Source: Gnetum montanum (taxonomy: Eukaryota; Streptophyta; Gnetopsida; Gnetales; Gnetaceae). From it: a stretch of DNA of 64,000 bases. A program made the position numbers and the translations under genes. How positions within the stretch are numbered: position 1 is the stretch's first letter; each line of letters begins with the position of its first letter. The stretch covers positions 186,468 to 250,467 of the forward strand of contig MNCI01020276.1 in NCBI GenBank assembly GCA_015680685.1, given 5' to 3'. Shown in pieces: positions 1 through 12,402 of the stretch. A model generated the notes under the pieces. It searched no databases and was not told where the DNA came from. It saw only the letters and a list, made by a program, of their open reading frames with translations.

Positions 1-33
1 TGGTTGAGTGTAGGGGTACCTCACCACTCATCA
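1..33 (+). repeat. 3' end of an LTR (element truncated by window edge)
   Basis: The first 33 bases match the shared 3' terminus of the LTR family found through the window: the GGTACC core followed by CACTCATCA, as at 37201-37222, 50658-50689 and 55027-55058. No primer-binding site follows, only TA-rich DNA, so this is the outer end of a 3' or solo LTR on the plus strand rather than a 5' LTR. Confidence 0.75.
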
Positions 34-2932
34 TATATATATATCTATAAGACGATCTTATAAATGAACATTATGTTTGACAAGGAAATAAGATCCATAA
101 AAGCAGACTCACTCATCCATTTTTCTTACTCTACTCATTTACCAATTTCATTACACCTTTGTTCTTTCATTATTTGTGCCAGAGATTAATGTTTTAAAAA
201 CACCCTCTCCCCATTAATGCTACTGGAACATTTGCTCAATCATTTCATCTGCAGTGGCTACCAATGCATCGAGGGTTACCAAACTTCATCATGAAGGCAA
301 TATAAATGGGTCGGAATCCGTGATTTTCAAGAGATTAAACCATTTCCTTTTTAGAGGGGTTTGTTTTATCTGTAGGACAATAAATTTGTGAATTGGCTTT
401 GGAGGTCAGGAAATTTGGATTCTTTGTTCTCTACACACACGTACGACAGCTTTCCCTGGTACATCGTGCGTCGTAGGAGGTGAAGCCTCTGTGGCACAGT
501 TGCGGCAGCACGTCCGTGAGAAGTGATTCATTGCAGGCTTATATGGGGCACCTGTGACTGTTAGCGAAAGCTACGTCTTCGAATTCCAAGGCTTCGTAAA
601 TAGAAACTCGTGGGTAGTAGAAATTTCCAAAGGCTTCGTAAATAGAAACTCGTGGGTGGGTAGCTGGAAACGAAATTAGAAATTTCCAAAGGCTTCGTAA
701 ACGGAAACTCGCAGCTTACTGGAACCTAAAATCGAAACTTTCCAAAGTTTCGTAAACGGAAACTCGCGGCTGGCAGTAAACCAAGTTACAAATTTCATTT
801 TCATAAACAAAGAATAAAAGAAATTCCTGTTCTGTTTTTCTGTGAAGAATTTACAGGCCCTCTCATCCTTTGCTGTCCTGCCAGACGGGTTGGCCTCTCC
901 GCCACACTTATAATAGTAAATGAATGAAGTGAGCTTTATTATGTTTGAAGATTCATAAGATCTGTTCTTTTTATATGTCGTATCATGTTTAAGGTTCTTG
1001 AGTAATACGTCAGTAAAGATTTGCAACTTTTGGTGAGAGGTTTCTCAGGCTTTCTGGTTTTGTGCGGTGTTGAGGTATTGTTGCAATGGACATGCTTGCG
1101 ACTTTCGACACAAAGGAGTGACCAACCTACCCCTTTTTGGGTGGTGACTTCTACTCTATAGAGATGTTGAAGGACAAACATCAAGTTAAGGTTGAAAGGC
1201 ATATCTTTAAGAAGGGATTGACCTTGTGGCTGCTAGGATAGAAGAGGGCTTTTGCATTTCCATTTCTAAGAAAGCCCTTAAGACTTAAGAGCAACGCTTC
1301 AATTATGCATTTATGCATTGGTGGGCACTTTTGGCGGTGCACTCTTCTTTTGGGACATGCAGGCTTGGACAAAGTGTGCTTGGCCATTCACAATGGTGAA
1401 TATTACTTTGCTCTAGGGTAATGCTTTTCTCTTTTTTTCTTTTGTTTTTTTCTTTTCTTTTTCTTATTTTTTTGGTGTAGAATTTAGTTCTAAAGTAAAC
1501 AACAATGTAATCAAAGTTGTGATCATATGCAAGTTAGGAATGTTGTTATGTAGGTTGAAAAGTGGGAGCTGGGCTTTTTGCCTAAGCAGAAAGAAAAACT
1601 AGATAGTAATTGAGTGGTTTGTGGTACAAATTCATATCCCTAGCCTTTTGGTAGAATTTTGGATAGAGGGTGTTTTCTCCAACCTCGTTGTTTTGGCTCT
1701 TTATGATAGAACATTAAAAGGATTCCTAGGGTTCACTATACGAATTCATGCATGCATGCAAAAAGATGTTGAATTAGTATGTCAAAGCTAGTTGGAGGAA
1801 CCACTAGGCACCTTTCTTCAACAAGTGATTTTTGAAATTTTCCCCAACACTTGACAGATCTACATGAAATATGACTACATCTCAATCTTCTACTTGTACT
1901 ATCTATTAACCGCTATGTAGTAACCGAAAACATCGGAGGAGGCTAGAACAATACACCGAGAGGTTCGCAATGCGCACAGTTTGACCCTGCATCCGTGTGA
2001 GGGCCTGTTGGAAATGAAGATGGGGTGCCCAGAATGGTCTTGTCGATTGAACTAGCACTTACAGAGTGCAATGCCGGAATGAATGCTAAGGGTTTGCATG
2101 GTGTTTGCAGCATCCATGATGTCAACAAGGGTGAGCATAGTCAAAGTTTCCAGTGTAAGACAAAAGTGCAAATGTGGGAGTGTGTGCAGAAAATAGCAAA
2201 AAAAATGTAAGTAAAATGCTAGAATGTGAGAGAAAATGCTAAAAAAATGCATGAGAAGTGAGCAAGAGAGAAAGCGGCACCACCCTAGACAGGGGAAGCG
2301 TAGTTAACTGCAAGAAAGGTGAAAAGGTATGCAGTGTACAAACAGGCGTAGTATAGGCAACATAGTCATAGTCTCAGGGTGTCTAGGCTATGAAGATTGA
2401 TGTTCATCGTGAAGTCTAGGCTTGCTAGGTTGGCTGCCATAGTGTCCTATGGGTTGTAGTGGTCTACGGTGTCCCGGATGATGTGCAACGATGCCAAGTG
2501 CTTGCTCGAGGTTTGCCAAAATGCCAAGTGTGCACAAATGCAAAGATTGCCAGGAATGCCAACCTTCAGATTTGCCAACCAAATGCAAGAATTGCCAACC
2601 CCTAAAACACAGAGCATTGGGGTATTTGTAGGGTTAGGGTTGCTGTGAATTGTGGATCAGGCGCCACATGGCAGAGGGGTAGTTGGGACTACACTACACC
2701 CAACTAACTTCCACTAAAGCAAAATGGTGTTCTGCTGGTGTGCTCCAATGGACCTTGTGAGACTACCAACTGTGACTACACTGCCCAAACTACATATGCA
2801 AATGCCAAATAGACTGCAATGTACCTGAAAAAAATACAAAATAGTGCAATTTTGGAGACTATGCTTCAAGACTATGTTGTCCACTCTCTCGAGTGGTGTC
2901 AAGTGTAGGTACAATTTAGGAGCAGATGGAGG
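34..2932. other. No recognisable gene; simple and degenerate repeats
   Basis: No open frame here resembles a known family and none looks protein-coding. It holds the degenerate repeat at 581-770, a pyrimidine-rich run near 1424-1475, and a stretch at about 2495-2600 where TGCCAA recurs many times. The 2300-2760 part shares ACTACxCT / AGTC phrases with the palindrome array that follows, so it may belong to the same unidentified element. Confidence 0.5.
581..770. repeat. Degenerate tandem repeat, four copies
   Basis: Four copies of a unit with core TTCCAAAGGCTTCGTAAA followed by a GAAACTCG block. The cores begin near 585, 625, 683 and 740, so the spacing is about 41, 58 and 57 bases. Copies differ by point changes (AATAG versus ACGG after the core). 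No function is evident. Confidence 0.75.
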
Positions 2933-3021
2933 ATGCAAAAGAAGTGCAAATTGCTAATTTTGCTTGCCGAAGGTATNATGCAAAAGAAGTGCAAATTGCT
3001 AATTTTGCTTGCCGAAGGTAT
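2933..3021. repeat. 44-bp exact duplication across a single-N gap
   Basis: Bases 2933-2976 and 2978-3021 are the same 44-bp sequence, separated only by the N at 2977. This is what results when two overlapping contig ends are placed side by side instead of merged, so the duplication is probably an assembly artefact. Confidence 0.85.
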
Positions 3022-3079
3022 GTCGAAGCTGAGGTGAAGGCCAGTGTTGAGTTTTGGAGGCTTCTGAAGGTAGTTTTGG

Positions 3080-3543
3080 CAAACTATGCTCTGGAGTGTA
3101 GTCCCAATAGTTAGACAAATTTTGCAAAACTAAGGTTTAGTGCTGACTACGCTCTAAAGTGTAGTCCCAGTAGGAAGAGCGTAGCCCAAGTAATTAGAAA
3201 ATTTTTGCAAAACTGGTGTCCTTGTGTAGACTACGCTAACTATGCTCTAGAGCATAGTCCCAAAAGTTAGAAAATTTACTAAATTGTTTCTTCCATTCCA
3301 AGACAACTTGACAACTTCTAGCTTGACACTTACACAAATTTGCAAAAATTGGCCATTTTCATGTTGACTACGCTCTAGAGCATAGTCTTGGTAGTGAGAG
3401 TGTAGTCCAACACTTAGAGAAATTTGTAGCTACTGTCGACACTTAGAAAAATCTTGCAATTCTGGACTATTTGTGCCAACTATGCTGACTACACTCTAGA
3501 TCCTAATCCCAGCAATGGGGAGCATAGTCTCAACACTTAGAAA
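3080..3543. repeat. Array built on a 22-bp palindrome
   Basis: A near-perfect palindrome with half-site GACTACGCTCT recurs near 3084, 3147, 3243, 3366 and 3484. It is followed by variable text containing CAACACTTAGAAA and AAATTTTGCAAAA. Differences among copies are mainly C/T and G/A. The arrangement resembles the U3 repeat modules of the LTRs elsewhere in the window, but no LTR boundary or TATA box could be assigned. Confidence 0.6.
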
Positions 3544-4072
3544 NCGCAAAATAAAAACTACCACTACTACCTACTCTACTTAACATGAAAGAAAATGAAG
3601 ATGGAGGAGTTAGGAGGCATACATTCACACTATTTCTAATAGTGTACATGAGAGGTGTTGGATGGTGCTAGAAGGTGAAACAGCACCAAATTTGGGCCAT
3701 TGCATCTCGATCACAAATTTCTCTAAGTGTCAACACAAGGAAACAATTTTCTAAGTGTTGAGACTATGCTCCCCATTGCTGGGATTAGGATCTAGAGTGT
3801 AGTCAGCATAGTTGGCACAAATAGTCCAGAATTGCAAGATTTTTCTAAGTGTCGACAGTAGCTACAAATTTCTCTAAGTGTTGGACTACACTCTCACTAC
3901 CAAGACTATGCTCTAGAGCGTAGTCAACATGAAAATGGCCAATTTTTGCAAATTTGTGTAAGTGTCAAGCTAGAAGTTGTCAAGTTGTCTTGGAATGGAA
4001 GAAACAATTTAGTAAATTTTCTAACTTTTGGGACTATGCTCTAGAGCATAGTTAGCGTAGTCTACACAAGGA
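3219..4072. repeat. 325-bp inverted repeat with 204-bp spacer; probable mis-oriented contig
   Basis: Bases 3219-3543 and 3748-4072 read as reverse complements, apparently perfect, around a 204-bp spacer. Single Ns sit exactly at the inner end of the left arm (3544) and just outside the right arm (4073). Reversing the block 3545-4072 would make its end overlap 3219-3543 directly, the same unmerged-overlap pattern as at 2977 and 39567. A real hairpin or foldback element cannot be fully excluded. Confidence 0.8.
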
Positions 4073-4073
4073 N

Positions 4074-4907
4074 TTGAAGGGTTTTAGTTCCTTCCATGTT
4101 AAATTTATGTAAAAGCTCATAAATCTCTTTGCATGAGCTTGTTCCAACATTCTCTAGCTAGTGAAAGTCTTTTCCTATGTTTGTCTCATGTTTCTAAAAG
4201 TATTTGAAGTGAATTAAGTGAAGATTCAAGAGTTTATGCATGTTCATGTGGGTTTTATGTATTTTACATATATATGTTGAATTCAAGACTCATTTGATGT
4301 TTATCTTTTAATTCAAGCTTATCTCACCATGTTTAGAGGTTGTGTAGCATGTTTCTAGAATTTATGGTCAAGTTTAGAGCCTTATATTGCTCAGATTACT
4401 TTCAAATTTTTTAATGTTATTCTCTTTTTTCTACAGAACCAGAACTTTACCACAACTCATGATCCAGTCATGGGATCAAATTTGAAGTACAGAAGGTACC
4501 ATAGAGGCTAGAACTTTCACTACTACTTGGCCATGACTCATGGGTTGCTCAAAACTCATTTTTATTTGTTTCTAAAAGATCACAACCTCTAGCAGACTTA
4601 TGGTATAACAACATGACTTGTGTTAAAATATCTCAACTTGTGGAATTATAGACCATGACCTCTCTATCAATTGTGGTCAACTCATGGTGGCCAAAATCAT
4701 CTCCAAAGAAGTTGAAATTTTTACTATAGCCTACTCAAGGTGACCTTATTTCATTGCCAATCTTTGACACATACAATAGTGATATGATAGACTCCTTCCA
4801 TGAGACTCTAGGCCCTTGGTAGGCCTCCTCTAGGATCAAATGTCCCTATCTTGGATCAGAAGGATTCTCAATAGAAAGGCATGTTGTCATAGACTATCAA
4901 CAAATTG
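4074..4907. other. AT-rich DNA, no feature seen
   Basis: No coding potential, no recognised repeat and no RNA gene were seen in this stretch between the inverted repeat and the solo LTR. Confidence 0.5.
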
Positions 4908-4912
4908 CATGG

Positions 4913-5739
4913 TGATGAGTGGCGAGGTACCCCTACACTTAACCATACGAATACGAGCGTTCATGCACGATCCGGTTGAACTCCGTGGACATGCTAGTTG
5001 TGGTATCTAGATAGTTACACGTTGATTGCAGTTCGTTGTCTTCCCACCTGGACTAGTATTTGCTTTGTCACGTATGGTTTAGTCCAGAGTGAGGCGTATG
5101 ATGTGATCCTAAACTAGTGCTACTCCTAGAGACAATGGAAAATAATCTTGATTAAACTAATAAGCAATAGGAAATGAAGTCTAAGCTAGCCTAAGTGCGA
5201 TGAGCATCCGTTCCTTAATCATCCGTACACATCTTGNTACTGGGTTACCAAGTAGTCACACTTAAATGCTCGTGATTAAGTCATACTCATTCCATAGTTA
5301 ACAACAAGAATAGTAAATGATGGTAAAGAAATATTAACTAAGAAAATAATAAATAACAATAACAATTAAATAATTAAAACTAAGTGAATGCTGCAATGAT
5401 GAAGTAATCTCAATCTTTATTGTTGATCAGGTGCATGTCCAAGTATGTCACACTCGAATAAAGATTTCATACAATTACAAGCATCACACTGCGGGCATGC
5501 ATTGGGAAAATAATCTATCTCCTGCGGGAACAAACTGCAAGAGCTTCACTACAATTGACAAAAAGGTGCCTCAATGAGGTGGAAGGCCCTCTTATTTATG
5601 GGCTAAAATAGGCTCTGCGTAAATGGGGCTACATCGACGCATGGAGGGATGCGTTGACGGGGCCGTGTCAACACTGTCGTGTATACAAGGCCCCGTATAC
5701 GTGGCCTAGTTGACGCATCGACTGCTTAGCACTTCATCA
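4913..5739 (-). mobile_element. Solo LTR, minus strand, TSD CATGG
   Basis: An 827-bp LTR read on the minus strand. It begins TGATGAAGTGC at 5739 and ends with the family terminus ...CACTCATCA at 4913. Five-base target-site duplications CATGG flank it at 4908-4912 and 5740-5744. Neither side shows a primer-binding site or purine tract, so the internal region was lost by LTR-LTR recombination. Its U3 (about 5630-5735) carries a subfamily-specific repeat built on GACGCAT and CGTATAC. The single N at 5237 lies inside it. Confidence 0.9.
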
Positions 5740-5744
5740 CATGG

Positions 5745-6180
5745 TGAGGGTCCCTTAGTAGTCATGCAAAGTTCCTTTGCTTCTTTTGAGGCTAAACTCT
5801 AGTGTTTCTCTGCACCCAAGTCGAATGAGTGTTCCACTTCTTCACAAGATACTTTCTTTGATAATGTTTGGCTAACCTTCCACATTGATAGGGCTTGTTT
5901 AACATTTCAGAACTCTTTTAGAAAAGGCAACACGTATGACGAACTACATGTAAGAGCTTTTGATTTAGTTGAGGACCTTTCACAATTAAAGTACAAGTGT
6001 AACTTTTTAAACATGACCCAAAAGAGATCCTATTGTTGCAAAAATGTTTTTTTTCTTCATAAATTTGCAAGAATACTCCATGAATCACACGTTTCACCAT
6101 ATGATCTATAGTTGTAAATGATCTTTGGAACAATATATCCCTCAATAAATTGATGATTAGAAAATGAAGAGCCATGATCC
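5745..6180. other. AT-rich DNA, no feature seen
   Basis: Nothing recognisable. The short open frames here have no family resemblance. Confidence 0.5.
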
Positions 6181-6930
6181 TCTAATCGAATATGAACTTA
6201 GCCTATTGATCTCAGTGTAGAATAGGGAATTGATAAATAATGATAACCTTAATGATAAATTTGATGAGATTAGGTGATCTAGATATGATTACATTAATTA
6301 CCAAATGTAATACAAATGAAAAATGAAAAATTGATATGTGGGATAGGGTTTATATTTTCTCTTCTTAGTGAATAACGAATTCTTTATTCAAAGAAATGAC
6401 AAAGTTCACTTTCTATGGAGGACCAAGAGATAATTAGGGTAAAATGTATGGCAACACAAATGTGAGCTTGAAATTGACAAATAGAACTCATTTTATGAGC
6501 AAAAATGGGACTCAAATGATGAATTTTGGTGTCTTACAAGTTGACAGATAGATGAAAAGCTTATTGATGTTGTTTGACATTGATTTGAGATGCAAACATG
6601 AGCAAGATGTTGTTCCAATAGTGACATTAGCTAATGTGGTGACACAGGTAGTGGTGATGCTGATGCTAGTGGCAATATGTCCACATGTAATATTGGTAAT
6701 GCAAGCACTAGGACTAAGTTGATGAAGTGTTATGGACACTAGGATGATCATGGAGCACACAAGCAACATAGATGATGTGGGAGTTGGTACTTTCGAGATC
6801 TCCTAAAATTCAGAACTACTCTAGAATCTCAAAGAATTGTCCTTGAGTTGATGCTAGAACTTAGTATTTATAGGCCTAGGGTTTCTCAAAATTTGTGGAG
6901 ATCCAAAACATATATGAAAGAAGAAAGGGT
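6181..6930 (-). repeat. Possible 3' LTR of the Tat-like remnant (element D)
   Basis: This lies directly downstream, on the minus strand, of the integrase C-terminus of the pol remnant at 6935-8465. It contains a minus-strand TATAAATA box at 6865-6872, a usual place for a retrotransposon promoter. The LTR ends could not be identified, so the boundaries are nominal. Confidence 0.35.
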
Positions 6931-6934
6931 AAGA

Positions 6935-8465
6935 TATAATATGTCTTGAGATATGCTTATTTGATAGGATTTAGATATTGATTACCATATGAGTCTACTA
7001 GATAAAATGCTTCATTACCAAGATTTTTGATGATGAAGAGGGGACCTTGCCAGTTTGGAGAGAACTTGAAAGGCTTGGCATTTGGGAAATATTGTAAGAC
7101 AAGATCATCTTCCTTAATTTCACTTGGTTGAAATTCTTGTCATGGCAATGTCACATAGCTTCTTAATGATTCTGGATATTAATAATTTCTTGTTGACAAT
7201 TCTCCACAAGAGTGTCTAGCTCAACACAGTTCATCTTGTCATTCTCTTAATTTGTCATCCAATTTTTTAACACTGCCCAAAGAGATGGCACATCCAATTC
7301 CACTAGCAATATTGCTTTGGATCCATAAGGAAGCAAGAATGGAGTTTGGCTGGTTAAATTATAGAAAGTAGTTTAGTAGACTTAAAAGACATGGAATAGT
7401 TGGGTATGCCAACTTCTTTGAGATTTTTCAATAGTGGTTTTAAGTAAACAAATAAAAAATTTGTTAGTTAACTTAGCTTGATCATAGGATTGAAGATAAT
7501 ATGGGGATGAGAATTACTAATTTGATATTGATCACAAAATATAGCCACCTATTTACTCTTCAATCAAGATCCATTATTAGTGACAATGTAGAGGCAAATG
7601 CTAAAGCAAGCAATGATATGGTCTAATCTAAATCGACAAATGTGCTTAGATGTGGTAGATTTTAAGGTGATGGCTTTGACTCATTTGATGAAGTACTTTG
7701 TAGCTCTTAAGATGAGCTCATGACTAGTGGAAGATAAAGAATTAATAGAACCTATAAGATTTAGCATCCACTTGTAGAATGACTACATGATTTCCAAAGT
7801 TCTAAGTTTTTATGATGGGACATAAATAAGTGTAACATGATATTGGCATGTGTCATAGATTTTAACAATTATGTATGCATCCCTAGATATTTTAGACCAC
7901 CTAGATAAATGATGCGAGTTATAAGAGAACGAGATCCTAGGTGACCACAACATATCCAAGAATGTACTTGTTCTAGGATTGTTTGAGTCTCATCATGGCT
8001 TAGATAACGTAGAAGGACTCTTGACATAAAGAAAAAACATAGAATATCATTATCAACAATACAAGAATGTTTAGAGTACTTACAAAAAGTATCTTTTTGT
8101 AATGAAAATAAGTGTTATGAAGTCTCTTAGGTTTGAAGGTATTGCATGATGTCTTGATATTATTTGTTATCTTTCGAGTTGACTAAGCTAATGCACTAGG
8201 TATTTGTGAGCATAACTAATGTGTCTTGTATGGAATGAAATAGTTGATCTTTGAGGAAGATAGAATCTACAATAAGCATGAAGGTTGCTAAGACATTTGC
8301 AAGCATATTCTCAAAGTAATGAATATGCATTAAAAGGCATTCATTAAATTGTAAAACAAGTTTCTTGGCTAGTTTAAGATAAGGTTAGAGATTTTTAGCT
8401 TTGCAAATGTATTTATCATTAACCTGGCAAACTGCTAAATGGGAATCACCTCAAACTAAAAGCCT
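6935..8465 (-). pseudogene. Tat-like Ty3/gypsy pol remnant (RNase H and integrase), element D
   Basis: A minus-strand pol fragment in broken frames. The RNase H end lies at about 8285-8455 (GDSHLAVCQVN, then a stretch matching the usual ...HI.R..N..AD.LA block). The integrase core lies near 7480-7620, where the catalytic DNG motif reads TNNG. The integrase C-terminus is at about 7290-7350 (PFLLPYGSKAILLVEL) and ends with a GPF/NPIN-type block at about 6935-7070. These motifs and their order fit the Tat lineage. Reverse transcriptase and gag are missing on the right. Many stops and frame changes make it inactive. Confidence 0.75.
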
Positions 8466-8649
8466 CTTAATTTCTAATTAGATAGTAAGGAGTAACCATT
8501 AGTTATGATCTTCATATTTATCTAGATTATTCATGAAAGGAAAATCAAATTTATAATTTTGATAGATAGGATTCTTGTTGTTATACCCACTTTGGTATTA
8601 TTTATATAAGTAAGAGTTTTAGATATATTTCATAGCTGCAATGACTTAA

Positions 8650-9440
8650 TTCATCTTCAAAAGTTTCAATTTTGACATTCTACATCATTAGTAACATTGT
8701 TTATGATTATCTTCAACATATCCCAAAATTTGATGTCTCACATCACTCGTGACATCATTTTTGGTTGCTTGTCTTCAAGGCATCAACTTCAACATTTGGC
8801 ATTAGCTCTTGCATTGATTCTAACTTGTGGTTTTAATATCAACTTTGATGTTTTCAACATCCAGTGTCATTCTATCTTTTGACATCCAGTGTCATTCTAT
8901 CTTTTGACATCCAGCATCATTCTTCTATGTTAGCTACATCTTTTACATCTTTTACAGCTACATATGTTATTTCTTATATCCAAAAGCTTCGAAAAGCTTT
9001 TGTAAGTCACAATGTATCATTTCTTTACAATCTACAAGGCATTTCTAGCCTATAAATAAGAATATATTCCTAATCAAGGAGAAGTTAAATATTAACTAGA
9101 ACTCTTGAGAGAGAAAGAGAATTTCTTTCCAAAAAAAACTTTCAATAATTGTCTTTCTGAGCATTAAGATCTTTAACCACTTTAAGCCAAATCATAGTTT
9201 CTAATCCCTTCTTGCTTTCCATACTAGCATATTGTACCCTCCATTGTGTTATTCTCCTAACACATGGTAGGTTTGACTTGATCCAAATTCATGGGTCAAT
9301 TTTATCCAATCCCTTTTTCCATGTTTTGCTGGTTCTCATCTACAATGACTTTATTTTTCTAGTTGAGATCTTCATTAGGCATACATATCAAAGCGAAATT
9401 GGTAACATAGTTTCTTGTTAGCCACCTTTGATTCCCTAAT
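8650..9440 (+). repeat. Possible LTR fragment with 25-bp tandem repeat and TATA box
   Basis: A 25-bp unit (core GACATCCAGTGTCATTCTAT) repeats nearly three times at 8856-8925. About 120 bp downstream is a plus-strand TATAAATA box near 9049, followed by non-coding DNA. Short repeats upstream of a TATA box are how the U3 regions of this window's LTRs are built, so this may be an LTR of another family. No termini or target-site duplication were found. Confidence 0.35.
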
Positions 9441-12175
9441 TTCATCTTCTAGGTCATCACTACTTTCTTCCAAGTAGTCTTCCTAGTTATTTTTGTTAAA
9501 ATTTTCAACTTTAATAATTATTCAGTGTTATAGGCATATTCCTTTACCTTCATCTTGGCTAATCTAGGAGTAAATTTTATCTTTCATTCCTTAAATCTAG
9601 TTTCATTTGGTTAATCACCTCTTTCTTTAACCTTGTCTACACGATTTGGGTTCCTTTAGACTACATGATGATAGTAATATTATGTTGACATGCATTATTT
9701 TATTGCAATGCATTATTTTTCTCTAATTACTATTCCATGTGCTCTCATTTCTTATATTTAACTTATGTTTGATAAAAACATGCCTTAGGTTATTAGAATC
9801 TTTCTAACGATTTACAAGTCTCCTTCCATTTTGAAAAAATATCTTCAAACCATTTGATGACTATAGAATGCTTGGCTTATTTTGTATAAGGTTGTTGTGA
9901 ATTCAATTATGAAAATTCTCACTACAACATCGTTTTGACACTAGAAGGGCTAATTCATTAGGAATTAGCATCATTTCCTAGGATCTACTCACTAGTTAGT
10001 TTTCCCATCTTTTTAAAGTTTGTTTAATGCATAATGTTAAAATTTTTTATTTCATATCATTTTTCTTCTTTTACAACTATATATTTCTTAAAGTATTGTC
10101 CTTGGAAATTGTCTTCCAAGTTCCAGCTCTATTTTCAAGGAAACCAAAGCTTTAATAATAATCTTATGTAATTTTAATGACTTTTGAAACATAGATTCAC
10201 ATCATGGCATCTTGTTCCAATTTTGATTTCTTCAAACTTCAAAGGCTTATTAACATGAGACAAAACCAAGTGTTTTCTGAAGTATTGAATTAGAGGTATT
10301 ATAAGATAATAAATGTTAAGTAAGAATTGAGTTTTTTGCTCACATCAGAAATGTTTAAACTTATGACAGAGTAAGAACAGACTATTGATCTTCCTCCTTT
10401 CTTTCCTTATCCAAATTAGCCCATTGAGTTGGATTATGATGAAGTAAAGAAAATTGTAGAGTTCATAATGGAACAAGAGAAAATACAAGAGAAGATACAC
10501 CTCAAAATTGAAAAAGCTAGGATGAAAACCATCCTAGATCAACCTCTTGGTTCCAACATTATTGTTAGAGGAAAAAGAGGAAGTGTGGCTTTAGACTCTA
10601 ATATTCATCTCACCAATGAAGATGAAGAACAGCTGGCTAAGGCCCTTAACAATTCTAATTTATTATCACATTAGATGCATAGTATCAATGTTCCTATTAT
10701 ACATATTTCTATGCTTGGATTTGTTCTTGCCAACATGGGGAAACCTAGTCTTAGCATCTTAGTTAGCTTCATTCCTCCATCATATAACCTATTTCTCCCT
10801 AATAATGTTAGTAATCCTTATTCTTTCTTTCAATCTATAAACTTATTATCTAAGCCTTTGTATTTGGAGTAGGTTAACTCCATAATTAAATCACCTTCAA
10901 CACACTAAATCTAGATATTCTACAAAGATAAAACTTTTTGCTAGAAAACAAAAAAAAACTAGTTATCTTCAATTAATTTATTAAAAGATTACAACAGGGT
11001 TCACAAAACCCACAACATCGAAAACTTGTCACACTCAACTAATATTGTAGAGCATGAGGCTCTACAACCACACAATGGCTATTCTCAATGCAAGACACAA
11101 CCAATAGAGAATCTCTACCACAACCCAACACTAAGATCTCAACTCACAAGTGAGATACAAGAGAATAGAATAGATAGACTACCACACCACAAGCTGATCT
11201 TAGAGCTACAATCACCAGTTGCACTCACCCAATATGCTCACCCACTCTCTCTTACTCAAATCTCCACTCTCAAGACTATTTTCTCTTATTCATGCCATCA
11301 ACAATGGTGAGTGCATTAATGTTTATGTTAAAACTGAAAGATAAGAACACTAGAAACCTTTCCTAAACTCACCTTGAGGTTTTTTAGATGTTTCCCAAGT
11401 CTTCTCACCTTCTTCCTAACTATTTGCATCTTTTCCCATCACATTCCAACTATTTCCTAAATTTGAATGGCCATTTTAAGAAATGTTCCTATATATTTGG
11501 GTTATCTCTTACTTTTCTAGGATATGTCTTGCAAAAACCTAGCTCTCGATTGAGATGTCTACTATTTTTGGGATGTCTCATCTAGTTTTAGGACATCCCA
11601 AATTCTAGTGGGATGTCTCACCTAAGATGTTGCATGCACAATTGGGACATCTCAACTAGAATGTCCAAGTTTCTAGTGGGACATCCCACCTGTTAGGGCC
11701 AAACACAAAAATGCTTGTTTTGATGTTTAGAACCTTTGGATGCCTTCAAACAAGTCCCCGTAGATCCTACAACTTCCTAAACTCATCAAAATGAGCCTAA
11801 AACACCCTGAAGCATGTCAAAACATTAAGGAATAATCATCAATAAAATCAACATAAGAAGACACATATTAATAGGACACACTTGTCCATGTCTCCTTCAG
11901 GCTTAAAACCTACAAAAAATTCATGTAGGCTAGACTAAGGAGATCAAAAGAGGTGTCCCTACACTAGCTCTTCCATCCTTCAAAAAGTGAATTGATGTGA
12001 ACAAGGGAGTAGGGGTTGAAGTGATCCCCCACTTAATGAGTTTGGTCTCATGGAACCATACAACATCATCAGTTGATTTATCCTTCTAATGGATCAAATG
12101 TTCATGCCTCTTCACTCCCAAAGTGCTAGAATCTTTCCTCCTCTTAAGTATGATCATCTTCCTCTTCATTGAAAG
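9441..12175. other. AT-rich region, no confirmed gene
   Basis: No sure gene. One open frame at 10429-10674 (81 codons, charged, probably helical, with a non-ATG first codon) is unlike anything I recognise and is probably retroelement debris. At about 11555-11695 the phrases GGGATGTCTCA and GGGACATCCCA alternate in direct and inverted orientation, again resembling a U3 repeat module. A TGTTAGGGCC at about 11692 could be an LTR start but has no partner. Confidence 0.45.
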
Positions 12176-12177
12176 CT

Positions 12178-12400
12178 TGGACTAATTAATAGCCCCCCTT
12201 CAACTCATCAATGCTACCCTATATGGTCTTCTTATTAGGTGATCCATGATAGTGCACAAGATCTAAAACATTAAACACAAAAGACATATCAACATCATTT
12301 GATAAATCAATCTCAAAAGCATTATCATTAATCTTAGCCTTGATTTTAAAAGGCCCATCTTCTTTGCTTTCAATTTGAAAAAGTTAACGCCACTCAATTT
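12178..12400 (-). pseudogene. Ty3/gypsy integrase C-terminal fragment
   Basis: The minus strand encodes a short run matching the conserved end of gypsy integrases: GPFKIKAKINDNAFEIDL, then FVFNVLDLVHYHG. This pattern (GPFKI..RINDNAY..DLP...FNVADL) belongs to chromovirus-type elements, different from all the larger elements in the window. It is cut off on its 5' side at the point where element C begins, near 12400. Confidence 0.7.
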
Positions 12401-12402
12401 TT

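Noticed and set aside
676-1387. Short minus-strand open frames as possible genes
   Set aside because: No recognisable domain, unusual composition, overlap with a tandem repeat and with each other.
1-4945. 33-bp inverted ends at 1-33 and 4913-4945, suggesting a 4.9-kb DNA transposon
   Set aside because: The right copy is the 3' end of a solo LTR with its own CATGG target duplication (4913-5739), and the left copy is another LTR end. Two LTRs facing each other explain the inverted match.
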